A stretch of DNA of 25,266 nucleotides, taken from positions 1 to 25,266 of IMG/VR virus record IMGVR_UViG_3300037963_003835; one strand, given 5' to 3'. The DNA is from a virus. Positions 13,320 to 20,760 of the stretch are shown here, one piece after another. Below the pieces are notes generated by a model. It saw only the letters and a list, made by a program, of their open reading frames with translations, did no database searches and was not told the DNA's origin. The number at the start of each line of letters is the position of its first letter. Within the stretch, counting starts at the first letter, position 1. Made by a program: the position numbers and the translations under genes.

Positions 13320-14069
13320 ATGAAACAAATTTTTGCACCAACATTTTGCCCCTCTTGCGAGGGTCTTCTGGAGTGGGAAAAAGAATTGCTATACTGCAGG
13401 AATCCAGACTGTGGGAGTCAGGTTGCAAAAAAGATTGAGAATTTTGCAAAAGTTCTCAAGATAAAAGGACTAGGAAAAGCAACCATTGAAAAACTAGAGT
13501 TGAGAAGTGTAAATGATATATACGAATTGACTCTTGAAGAAGTAGAAGAAGTTATCGGAGAAAAATTAGCTATCAAACTAATCGCTGAAATTACTAAGAC
13601 GGCATATTCCGTTTCGTTAAATGACCTATTGCCCGCTTTTAGTATACCTTTGATCGGAAAAACAGCGTCTAACAAACTATGTTCAGTAGTTAATTGTCTA
13701 TTCGATATTACAGAAGAAACTTGTAAAGAAGCAGGTTTAGGGCCGAAAGCCACAGAAAGTCTTCTTGATTGGTATAATAGTACCTTTATGGACAATTTGT
13801 GCAACCTTCCGTTCCATTTCAAATCTGAACCTAAACAAGATACTAAACCCAGGTGGGTGGTGTGTATTAGCGGACGCCTATCCTCCTTTAAAACTAAAGC
13901 AGAAGCCGAGAAAGAGTTGTTGCGGAATGGGTATTCCACAAAGGATTCTGTTACCTCCAACGTCAACTATCTTATAAATGAGAGTGGCGTTGAATCCGCA
14001 AAAACGAAAAAGGCTAGGGATCTAGGTATCCCTATTATCACTAACATTCAAAAACTAATAGGAGCCTAA
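13320..14069 (+). CDS. ligB: NAD-dependent DNA ligase, LigB-like subunit (zinc finger, HhH, BRCT)
   Basis: 249 residues, the back half of a bacterial ligase. A four-cysteine zinc finger comes first (Cys10, Cys13, Cys26, Cys31), then VLKIKGLGKATIEKL, a helix-hairpin-helix unit, with further HhH elements through about residue 155. A BRCT domain covers about 175-249 (WVVCISGRL, then KDSVTSNVNYLI). These domains clamp the ligase on DNA. It should act with the LigA-like subunit at 11671. A separate promoter and two genes divide them, so balanced expression must be arranged at assembly. Domain order exactly continues where the LigA-like protein ends. Confidence 0.9.
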   Translation: MKQIFAPTFCPSCEGLLEWEKELLYCRNPDCGSQVAKKIENFAKVLKIKGLGKATIEKLELRSVNDIYELTLEEVEEVIGEKLAIKLIAEITKTAYSVSLNDLLPAFSIPLIGKTASNKLCSVVNCLFDITEETCKEAGLGPKATESLLDWYNSTFMDNLCNLPFHFKSEPKQDTKPRWVVCISGRLSSFKTKAEAEKELLRNGYSTKDSVTSNVNYLINESGVESAKTKKARDLGIPIITNIQKLIGA

Positions 14070-14070
14070 T

Positions 14071-14793
14071 ATGGCACTACCAAAGTGGACAGATGAAAGG
14101 ACTGATACTCTTACAGAGTTTGTAGGAGAAGAAAGTCCTGTATCACAATCAACCGTTATCGAAGCGGCAGACGAGCTAGAGACTTCTCCTCGTTCTGTAG
14201 CGTCAAAACTTCGAAAAATGGGCTATGAAGTAGAATCTGCGGTTGCAGCTACTACTCGTACCTTTTCTGAGAACCAAGAAGCTACTCTTCAAACTTTTGT
14301 TACTGACAATGCTGGTCAGTATACTTATGGCGAAATCGCTGAAGCTTTTGAAGGCGGAGCTTTCTCTCCGAAGCAAATCCAAGGTAAGCTATTGTCAATG
14401 CAATTGACTGAGCACGTTCGACCTACTCCTAAGCAAGAAAGTGTAAAAACTTTCTCAGACGCTGAGGAAGCCACTTTTATCAAGATGGCAGGAAGCGACT
14501 CTTATCTTGAAGACATCGCTGAAGCATTGGGCAAGCAAATCAACCAGATCCGAGGAAAGGCATTGTCTCTTCTCAGAAGCGGTTCAATTGACTCTATCCC
14601 TGCACAGCGGGACACTAAAGGACCATCTCGTGTTGATCCTCTAGAAGGCGTAGACGTAGCAAGTATGTCTGTTGCCGACATCGCAGAACAGATCGGCAAG
14701 ACTGTTCGTGGTGTTAAAACCATGTTAACTCGTCGTGGTCTAGCTGCAGTAGACTATGATGGTGCTGCAAAACGAGAAAAAGCCGCAGGCTAG
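14071..14793 (+). CDS. DNA-binding protein with four tandem HTH/Myb-like repeats (probable T5 D5-like factor)
   Basis: 240 residues made of repeats: WTDERTDTLTEFVGEES...PRSVASKLRKMGY (6-53), FSENQEATLQTFV...SPKQIQGKLLSM (65-112), FSDAEEATFIKMA...NQIRGKALSLL (128-168) and a shortened VADIAEQIGKTVRGVKTML (201-219). Each has an acidic helix and a recognition-type helix ending in a K/R-x-L/M pattern. Codons are less AT-rich than neighbouring genes, which suggests high expression. In position (after the ligase, before the helicase) it matches where, from memory, T5 carries its abundant DNA-binding transcription factor D5; homology is inferred from place and type, not shown. AGGAG precedes ATG. The UAG stop is followed in frame by further open codons. 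Confidence 0.68.
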   Translation: MALPKWTDERTDTLTEFVGEESPVSQSTVIEAADELETSPRSVASKLRKMGYEVESAVAATTRTFSENQEATLQTFVTDNAGQYTYGEIAEAFEGGAFSPKQIQGKLLSMQLTEHVRPTPKQESVKTFSDAEEATFIKMAGSDSYLEDIAEALGKQINQIRGKALSLLRSGSIDSIPAQRDTKGPSRVDPLEGVDVASMSVADIAEQIGKTVRGVKTMLTRRGLAAVDYDGAAKREKAAG

Positions 14794-14819
14794 TCTCGTA
14801 TCACGGTAAAGATAGGGGT

Positions 14820-14922
14820 ATGGCTTGAAGAGATTCGTAGCCTCAACCGCAAGCTCGGAGTCGGCAAGTATGCGACTGCCCTGCCCTTCTCTTACATTTC
14901 TTTCATCGGAGGGTCTCTTTGA
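14820..14922 (+). other. possible frameshifted or cryptic small reading frame before the helicase
   Basis: The 125 bases between two genes contain, in the frame of the upstream gene, 42 open codons after its UAG stop, ending with TGA at 14920-14922. That TGA overlaps the helicase TTG start, just as real genes here do. No standard start codon exists in that frame. An ATG at 14820 lies in the neighbouring frame, and leaving out one T of the TT at 14825-14826 would give MAEEIRSLNRKLGVG... to the TGA. This could be a +1 frameshift at an early UGA, a one-base sequence error, or stop readthrough of the upstream gene. Codons look as GC-richer as in the upstream gene. Confidence 0.35.
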
Positions 14923-16253
14923 ATATTTCCAGTGTCCTACTAAAACAAGTAATCGCCAACAGCGATATAGATACTTGGGGAGACTGTCAGCAACATTATT
15001 TTCCCTCCGAATATCATTCAATACACAGTGCCATAGGAAGGTATGTAACTGACTATGGCCGTCTTCCAACTTTTGATGACTTACAGTTATCGATAAGAGA
15101 TTCCGCACTCAGAGATAAGTTTTCTGCAATAGAAACGGTTGATCTAATAGAGATCGAACCAAATATTCTGCTTGAGTATTTGAAAAATGAGTATACTCAA
15201 TCAGAGATAATGGGTCAACTTGAAAAGTACCTAGAAAATTCTATTGCTATGGAATCTGCAAAGGAGAATATTGACTCTCTTCAAAACATAGTTCTAGACC
15301 TAGAAACTAAGATTGACCTGAGAGATCCTGAAGAAAATATGCAGAAGATGCCATTATTTGATTCTACGGATGATATGGAGAGAAGTATATCTCTTGGGCT
15401 AAATTCAGACTACGACAATGTTGTTCGATTTAGTCCAACGGATATGGTTCTTATTGGAGGAAGAAGAGGGGCTGGAAAGTCCTTCACCTGCTCTAATATT
15501 GCATCAAATACTTTTGATGCAGGAGATTCAGTAATATATTTTACAATAGAAATGACATCTCGACAGATAATGCAAAGATGCTGTTCTGTGTCAACTGGTG
15601 TGCCAATTAATGCCTTGAGAAATAGAAATCTATCTATCGGGGAGTGGCAACTAGTAGCAGAGTGGTGGGCAAACAGATTTGAGGATGGAGAACACGCTTT
15701 TAGAGAATATCTAACTCATAGAGACTTTGATAAGTATCATTCTGAACTTACAGTAAAACCACTACGAGAACGTCAGTTAGATATAGTTTATGATCCTACA
15801 CTTACAATAGGAAATATAAGAACAGAACTTGATAAAAAAGTATCTACACTAAAACCTAAAGTAGTTATTGTAGACTATGTAAACCAAGTAAAAAGAGCTG
15901 CTGTATCTAACAGTAGAATGGGACAGTATGATTGGACAGAACAAATAGAAGTAAGTAAGTCACTGAAAGCTATGGCTCAAGACTACGGAGTGGTTATGAT
16001 TTCTCCGTATCAAACGGATGCCACAGGAGAAGCTAGATTTGCAAAAGGTATTCTTGATGCCGCAGATACTGCATTTGCTTTAGATGCACATCAAAAAGAA
16101 GACAATGCAATCACTTTCAAATGTGTAAAGATGAGAAACGGTGAAGAAACTGACTTTACTTCAACAATGGATTGGGCTACTCTAAAGATAGGCCCAGAGA
16201 CAGGAAGAATACAGACGGAGGAGGAATCAGATGAAGATCCCTATGATATATGA
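14919..16253 (+). CDS. replicative DNA helicase, DnaB/RecA-like
   Basis: 444 residues. An N-terminal helical region (1-140) precedes the ATPase core. Walker A is GGRRGAGKS (180-188), the DnaB-type EM motif is IYFTIEMTSRQIMQR, and Walker B is in PKVVIVDYVNQVKR (around 320). A late conserved GVVMISPYQ and DAADTAFAL follow, and the C-terminus is acidic. It should form the hexamer that unwinds DNA at the fork with the primase at 17186. It starts with TTG 14919 five bases after GGAGGG, and the next gene starts by ATGA overlap. The N-terminal domain is unlike that of typical DnaB, as in other phage helicases. Confidence 0.9.
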   Translation: MNISSVLLKQVIANSDIDTWGDCQQHYFPSEYHSIHSAIGRYVTDYGRLPTFDDLQLSIRDSALRDKFSAIETVDLIEIEPNILLEYLKNEYTQSEIMGQLEKYLENSIAMESAKENIDSLQNIVLDLETKIDLRDPEENMQKMPLFDSTDDMERSISLGLNSDYDNVVRFSPTDMVLIGGRRGAGKSFTCSNIASNTFDAGDSVIYFTIEMTSRQIMQRCCSVSTGVPINALRNRNLSIGEWQLVAEWWANRFEDGEHAFREYLTHRDFDKYHSELTVKPLRERQLDIVYDPTLTIGNIRTELDKKVSTLKPKVVIVDYVNQVKRAAVSNSRMGQYDWTEQIEVSKSLKAMAQDYGVVMISPYQTDATGEARFAKGILDAADTAFALDAHQKEDNAITFKCVKMRNGEETDFTSTMDWATLKIGPETGRIQTEEESDEDPYDI

Positions 16254-16663
16254 GTGACCATCATTTAGGACAGGTAGTTGTTAGACCTTGGGGCCAATAT
16301 CAAGTTATTGGTCAAGGTTTTGGTTTTTACTCTGCATCTTCTCATATGTACAAAATTAAAACCATTACTATAGAGCCTGGCAAGTCTATAAGTTTACAGT
16401 ATCATCTTCATAGAAAAGAAATATGGACTGTGCTACATGGAGCCGGTAAAGCAAAGATAGGTGGTGAGAAGAAAATAATATTAGAAGGAGATACAGTGAC
16501 TGTGCCTGTGGGAGTAGTGCATAAACTTTCCAATCCGGGTAAAACTAAACTAATAATTTTGGAATCTCAAATGGGCTCTTACTGCGAAGAAGATGATATA
16601 GTAAGACTTAATAAGCCCACAGAAGTAGTAAAGCCCGATGAACTACCTGAGGAGAAAAAATAA
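16250..16663 (+). CDS. type II phosphomannose isomerase-like cupin
   Basis: 137 residues. RPWGQY (12-17), PGKSISLQYHLHRKEIW (43-59), then VPVGVVHKLSNPGK (85-98) and DDIVRL match the C-terminal isomerase domain of bifunctional type II enzymes. Probable metal ligands are His52, His54, Glu57 and His91. The expected reaction is fructose-6-P to mannose-6-P. The guanylyltransferase half of the bifunctional enzyme is absent. With the phosphomannomutase at 3536 it would supply mannose-1-P. It is oddly placed between helicase and primase. It starts by ATGA overlap with the helicase, so it should share the replication transcript. Confidence 0.85.
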   Translation: MSDHHLGQVVVRPWGQYQVIGQGFGFYSASSHMYKIKTITIEPGKSISLQYHLHRKEIWTVLHGAGKAKIGGEKKIILEGDTVTVPVGVVHKLSNPGKTKLIILESQMGSYCEEDDIVRLNKPTEVVKPDELPEEKK

Positions 16664-16664
16664 C

Positions 16665-16693
16665 TTGACAATTCTGTGGGAATGTAGTATAAT
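16665..16693 (+). promoter_or_regulatory. consensus sigma-70 promoter P4
   Basis: TTGACA at 16665-16670 and TATAAT at 16688-16693 with a 17-base spacer, a perfect consensus. Transcription should begin near 16700. The leader holds AAGGAG (16709-16714) five bases before ATG 16720. It would drive the unknown gene, the primase, polymerase, PhoH-like and helicase genes. Confidence 0.9.
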
Positions 16694-16719
16694 ACTTAGA
16701 ACAAATATAAGGAGTGACC

Positions 16720-17016
16720 ATGATAATCCAGGGTTCTTTGAATCACAGCGTTTCGGGGCGCAAGAAAAAGTCTATTGGAAGAAAGGGGAAATCGACCTAC
16801 CAGATGAAAAGGGAGGACCTTTCCCGTTCTACATGGTCTCCGCCGCCTCCTATGGCACATACTATCCGGCCAGAGTACCCATCAGCCCCACCTTCTACGG
16901 CTCAGACTCCGCGTATCGAGAGAGAAAAGTCAGAAAAATACACGGTGGCTATAGCGTACAACAAAGGTGCGTACCAAGTTATCCCTAATGAGGATATAAA
17001 ATATATTGGAAAATGA
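16720..17016 (+). CDS. hypothetical basic protein with conserved C-terminus, 98 aa
   Basis: 98 residues from ATG 16720. It has a very basic N-terminus (SGRKKKSIGRKGKSTYQMKR), a proline-rich middle (SPPPPMAHTIRPEYPSAPPS) and a conserved-looking end (KYTVAIAYNKGAYQVIP). The basic and proline-rich parts suggest a flexible nucleic acid- or partner-binding region. I have a memory of similar proteins in marine phages without function. It is the first gene after promoter P4, with an excellent ribosome binding site, so it is probably made in quantity. The next gene starts by ATGA overlap. Confidence 0.65.
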   Translation: MIIQGSLNHSVSGRKKKSIGRKGKSTYQMKREDLSRSTWSPPPPMAHTIRPEYPSAPPSTAQTPRIEREKSEKYTVAIAYNKGAYQVIPNEDIKYIGK

Positions 17017-17189
17017 GAGAGACAAGCATACTTATTGCAGACGTTGGGTGGACACTCATCTTTTTTAGTCTGTTCTATTTTAAGTTTACCGGAGAATATC
17101 TTATGGAGGAGTTTCCTCAGATAAGAAAAGGGCTGCTAACTGTTGTAGGATACTACTTCATGGCAGCCATGCTATGGCAATTAACATGA
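17013..17189 (+). CDS. small membrane protein, 58 aa
   Basis: 58 codons from ATG 17013 (ATGA overlap) to TGA 17187-17189 (ATGA overlap with the primase start at 17186). Two hydrophobic stretches are visible: ADVGWTLIFFSLFYF (about 9-23) and LLTVVGYYFMAAMLWQL (about 41-57), joined by a charged loop (TGEYLMEEFPQIRKG). It should span the membrane twice. Being locked between the two coupled genes supports it. No family is recognised. Membrane anchoring of the replication complex is one idea, unproven. Confidence 0.6.
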   Translation: MRETSILIADVGWTLIFFSLFYFKFTGEYLMEEFPQIRKGLLTVVGYYFMAAMLWQLT

Positions 17190-18013
17190 CACCAGTTGAA
17201 GAATTATTAGTAGCAAAAGATATACCTTATAAAGTATCAGGTAAAGATGTAGTTATAAAATGTTTAAATCCTGACCATGACGATACCAATCCTAGTCTTA
17301 GGGTAGATAGATACATGGGAATGTTTAATTGTTTTGCCTGCAACTTCAAAGGAAATATATTCAAACACTTTGATGTAAGTGTTAGTCAAGTAGGAATAAA
17401 AAGAGAAGGATTACTAAGACTCATATCCTCACTAAGAGCATCAAGTATAGGACTATCAGTTCCCGAAGATGCAATGCCCTATGCGGGTGGATGGCGGGGA
17501 ATCAAACCAGAAACATATGTAAAGTTTGGAGCTTTTAAACATCACGCATCACATTTCCTAGGAAGAATAGTATTTCCTATAAAAGATGCCTCTGGTAGAA
17601 TAGTATCTTTTCAAGGCAGAGATGACTCTGGTACTCTAAATAGTAAGTATATGTTTTGGCCCTCGGGAGCAAAGCTTCCTCTTTTTCCTCAAGTAAAACC
17701 AGTACAAGGAAAAGTAATTTTAGTAGAGGGAATATTTGATATGCTAAACTTACATGATAAAGGATTAGAAAATGCTGTATGTTGTTTTGGAGCAAAAAAC
17801 TTTACAAAAGAAAAATTAAATCACTTAAAGATAAGTGGTGCTCAAGGAATGGACATACTATTTGATGCCGATGACGCAGGGCAAGATGCAGCAGAACAGA
17901 TAAAGAAACTGGCAGAAGACTTTCCAGTGAGAACAATTAAACTAAAAAACGGTGACCCTGCAGAATTTAATGAGGCTCAGGTACAAGGACTAAGGAGAAA
18001 ATTATATGGCTAA
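17186..18013 (+). CDS. DNA primase (CHC2 zinc finger and Toprim domain)
   Basis: 275 residues from ATG 17186 (ATGA overlap); ATG 17174 is an in-frame alternative adding four residues. The zinc ribbon has Cys26, His31, Cys49 and Cys52 (the CLNPDH and FNCFAC segments). A Toprim domain follows, with acidic residues in ILVEGIFDML and ILFDADDAGQDAA, the metal-binding motifs for RNA primer synthesis. A central AFKHHASHFLGRIVFPI matches the catalytic core. It should make primers for the polymerase at 18006. Length is small, close to stand-alone phage primases. It overlaps the polymerase by 8 bases. Confidence 0.92.
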   Translation: MTPVEELLVAKDIPYKVSGKDVVIKCLNPDHDDTNPSLRVDRYMGMFNCFACNFKGNIFKHFDVSVSQVGIKREGLLRLISSLRASSIGLSVPEDAMPYAGGWRGIKPETYVKFGAFKHHASHFLGRIVFPIKDASGRIVSFQGRDDSGTLNSKYMFWPSGAKLPLFPQVKPVQGKVILVEGIFDMLNLHDKGLENAVCCFGAKNFTKEKLNHLKISGAQGMDILFDADDAGQDAAEQIKKLAEDFPVRTIKLKNGDPAEFNEAQVQGLRRKLYG

Positions 18014-20279
18014 AATAGCTTTGATAGAAGCTAAACCTAGTAAAAATGACTATATCAGACTTTTTGATAATGAGTTTGAATTTGATGAGTTCAAGCTATG
18101 CTCTACTTCTGTAGCAAAAGTATTGAAGAAAGATGTTGATATAGAGTTTGATCCTGACCAGTATGATTGGGTTATACTTGTCGGTTCTGAGCCTCTTAAA
18201 TACTATACTAAAGTTACTCAGGTAATGCAATATGCAGGCACTATCGTAGACGATAAATTCTTGCCTACAATTAATCCTGCTATGCTTTTATTCAAGCCTG
18301 AAAGTAAAAAGGTGTGGGAAGATGCAAAAACAAATATTCTAGCTTACATCTCTGGAGACAAGAAAAAAGCAGAGATAAACGATGATAAGTTTGAAGGTAT
18401 AGAAGATTCTCAAAGAGCCTTAGAGTATGTGCAAATGTGTATAGATGCTCCAGGAGAGTATGTTGCAATAGACACAGAGACTACAGCTTTATACCCCCGT
18501 GACGGGTATGTTCTGGGTATCAGCCTTTCTTGTTCAGAAGATGCAGGGTGTTACATCAATTCTGATTGTGTTGATGAAGATGTAGAAAAGAAACTACAAG
18601 AACTATTCGACACTAAAAGAATGGTGTTTCACAACTCCAAGTTCGATATTCCAATGATAGAGTTTCACTTCGATCTCAAGATTACTAGATACGAAGACAC
18701 TATGCTTATGCACTATGTACTTGATGAAGTTCCTGGAGGGCATGGTCTAAAACAACTTGCAATTAAGTACACAGACTACGGTGATTACGAAAAGCCAATG
18801 TACGAGTGGATGGACGAGTACAGAAAACAAAATAAAGTACTCAAAGATGATTTCAAGTGGGAATGGATTCCCTTTGACATTATGAAAACTTATGCAGCCA
18901 TTGATGCTTGTGTAACTTTCATGCTTGCAGAAAAGTTTCTTGGAGCACTCAAAAGAGGCAACCCAAACCTACTAAGAGTATATCAAACTATACTTCTTCC
19001 AGGAGTAAGATTTCTTATAGAGGTGCAAGATAATGGTGTACCGTTTGACAGAGAAAGACTAGCTGCAAGTCAAAATCTCATGCAAGAAGAAATATATGCG
19101 GCTGTAGAAGAACTTAATCAGCACGAAGCAGTAAAGAAGTTCGAGCAAGATCAAGGAAAAGAGTTCAACCCCAACAGCGTTCTTCAACTAAGAAAGTTGT
19201 TGTTTGACTATATTGGTTTGACTCCTACAGGAAAAATGACAGAGAAAGGTGAAAACTCTACAGATGCAGAAGTTTTGGACAAGTTATCGTTACAACATGA
19301 AGTTCCAAAACTAATACTAGAAGTTCGTAAAAAGAACAAGATAAAAAATACATATCTTGATAAAATTATTCCACAACTGGATCAAGATAGTCATCTCAGA
19401 ACTAACTTCAATCTACACGGTACAACTAGTGGTAGACTGAGTAGTTCTGGCAAACTAAATATGCAACAGTTACCTAGAGATAATCCTATTGTGAAAGGAT
19501 GTATCAAAGCATCTCCAGGCCATAAAATAGTTGCAATGGACTTGACCACTGCAGAAGTGTATGTAGCAGCAGTTTTGGCAGATGACTTAGAACTGCAAGA
19601 TATATTTCGGTCAGGAGGTAACTTTCACTCATCGATTGCTCACAAAGTATTTGGACTAGATTGTCCTGTCGAGGAAGTTGCAGAAAAGTATACAGGGTAC
19701 AGACAGGCTGCAAAAGCTGTAACCTTTGGTATTATGTACGGAGCAGGACCACATAAGATCAGTGAACAAGTTACAAAAGATGGTGGAAAGCTGTCAGTAG
19801 AGCAAGCTAGAAAAGTTATCAAAGATTACTTTGGTACATTCTGGAAGCTAGAAGACTGGATAGAAAGTAACAAGAATCTTATACAAAAAGAAGCGTCAGT
19901 GTACTCTTTCTTTGGTAGAAAAAGAAGATTGCCAAACGTCAAGTCTGACAACAAAGGAATCATAGGTCATGAAGTAAGATCAGGTCTTAACTTTTTAGTT
20001 CAGTCTGCTGCTTCTGACATCAACTTGATCGGGGCTATGGAAGCTCAACAAGAAATAAAAACAAGAAACATGAAAAGTAAAATTTTTGGTCTAGTGCATG
20101 ACTCTGTACTAGCAGAAGTTCCAAACGAAGAGGTAGATGAATACAGCGAACTTCTTTTAAGATGTATACAAAAAGACAGAGGATTATCAATTAAAGACTG
20201 CCCGATAGGGTGTGACTTTGAGATTGGAGAAGATTATTCGATGGGTAAGTTTGTAAGCAAGTATGCTTCCATCGCTTAG
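18006..20279 (+). CDS. DNA polymerase, family A with 3'-5' exonuclease
   Basis: 757 residues. Residues about 1-120 include WVILVGSEPLKYYTK and TINPAMLLFKPE, resembling a degenerate uracil-DNA glycosylase-like domain (inference). The exonuclease has Asp156/Glu158 (IDTET), HNSKFD (209-214) and Tyr296/Asp300 (YAAID). The polymerase has Gly/Arg in SGRLSS (475-480), motif A MDLTTAEVY (511-519) in place of the usual DYSQIELR, motif B RQAAKAVTFGIMYG (566-579) with Phe574 at the Klenow 762 position, and motif C VHDSV (697-701). It is the replicative polymerase, T5 D9-like. No 5'-3' nuclease domain is present. Downstream, the next gene starts 17 bases before the stop. Confidence 0.95.
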   Translation: MAKIALIEAKPSKNDYIRLFDNEFEFDEFKLCSTSVAKVLKKDVDIEFDPDQYDWVILVGSEPLKYYTKVTQVMQYAGTIVDDKFLPTINPAMLLFKPESKKVWEDAKTNILAYISGDKKKAEINDDKFEGIEDSQRALEYVQMCIDAPGEYVAIDTETTALYPRDGYVLGISLSCSEDAGCYINSDCVDEDVEKKLQELFDTKRMVFHNSKFDIPMIEFHFDLKITRYEDTMLMHYVLDEVPGGHGLKQLAIKYTDYGDYEKPMYEWMDEYRKQNKVLKDDFKWEWIPFDIMKTYAAIDACVTFMLAEKFLGALKRGNPNLLRVYQTILLPGVRFLIEVQDNGVPFDRERLAASQNLMQEEIYAAVEELNQHEAVKKFEQDQGKEFNPNSVLQLRKLLFDYIGLTPTGKMTEKGENSTDAEVLDKLSLQHEVPKLILEVRKKNKIKNTYLDKIIPQLDQDSHLRTNFNLHGTTSGRLSSSGKLNMQQLPRDNPIVKGCIKASPGHKIVAMDLTTAEVYVAAVLADDLELQDIFRSGGNFHSSIAHKVFGLDCPVEEVAEKYTGYRQAAKAVTFGIMYGAGPHKISEQVTKDGGKLSVEQARKVIKDYFGTFWKLEDWIESNKNLIQKEASVYSFFGRKRRLPNVKSDNKGIIGHEVRSGLNFLVQSAASDINLIGAMEAQQEIKTRNMKSKIFGLVHDSVLAEVPNEEVDEYSELLLRCIQKDRGLSIKDCPIGCDFEIGEDYSMGKFVSKYASIA

Positions 20280-20760
20280 ATTTAGACAAGTTGTAAATTT
20301 AACATATCCTGTATTTATACTAAACACAGAAGAGGTATCTTACAGAGATGGACTACTGTTTGCAAATGACCTAGTAATTGATGATAAAAATCAAGAAGCC
20401 CCAACACTTGGGCAAAGGAGACTACTAACTACGCACAAACTATATCCGCTGAGAAGAACTTTAGTTGATTTTAGTGCTGTTATAAGAAGCGGAAAGAAGT
20501 GGTTTATAGACTCAAATGGAGTTGCTTTTGAGTACGAAAAAGTTAAGTACACGGCTGTAAAAGCTCATAAAATATTACGAAAGATACCGAAGGGGTCTGC
20601 AACGGTCTTAGTTATTGAAAAACTAAACTTTAGAGTAGCAGTGCCAAGACCACCCCCTCGTAGTTTTGAATGGGCACTTATGATGTATTTAGACAAGTAT
20701 CCTTGGAGAATCTTTGGATATGCTGATGAAAAATTGCCCGATAGTAGAAGGAAAATTTAA
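20263..20760 (+). CDS. hypothetical protein, 165 aa
   Basis: 165 residues. The N-terminal half is beta-rich (RFRQVVNLTYPVFIL, then YRDGLLFANDLVIDD) and the rest contains WFIDSNGVAFEYEKV and many basic residues, with a proline run (VAVPRPPPRSFEW). No domain or catalytic motif is recognised. It starts inside the end of the polymerase gene and its TAA overlaps the PhoH-like start (TAATG), so it is coupled at both ends. No clear ribosome binding site precedes ATG 20263, consistent with coupling. It may be a polymerase or helicase partner, by position only. Confidence 0.62.
   Translation: MLPSLRFRQVVNLTYPVFILNTEEVSYRDGLLFANDLVIDDKNQEAPTLGQRRLLTTHKLYPLRRTLVDFSAVIRSGKKWFIDSNGVAFEYEKVKYTAVKAHKILRKIPKGSATVLVIEKLNFRVAVPRPPPRSFEWALMMYLDKYPWRIFGYADEKLPDSRRKI

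Noticed and set aside
13418-13966. Long minus-strand open frame (182 codons)
   Set aside because: It lies wholly inside the LigB-like gene in the opposite sense, has no upstream ribosome binding site or neighbours, and its translation has no recognisable domain; the sense frame has clear ligase domains.
13765-13977. Plus-strand frame of 70 codons in the LigB-like gene
   Set aside because: Out of frame inside the BRCT-encoding part, no ribosome binding site, low-complexity translation.
14794-14918. tRNA or structured RNA between DNA-binding gene and helicase
   Set aside because: I looked for a cloverleaf with a T-arm (TTCRA) and a 3' acceptor; the text has a short AGTCG/CGACT pairing but no consistent cloverleaf. 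No tRNA was seen elsewhere in the window.
14825-15052. TTG-started frame of 75 codons with AGGGG upstream
   Set aside because: It overlaps the helicase by over 130 bases in another frame and has a Ser/Cys-rich shadow composition, whereas the frame ending at 14922 stops exactly at the helicase start.
16638-16988. Plus-strand frame of 116 codons
   Set aside because: Overlaps promoter P4 and the gene at 16720 in another frame; the latter has the proper ribosome binding site and start.
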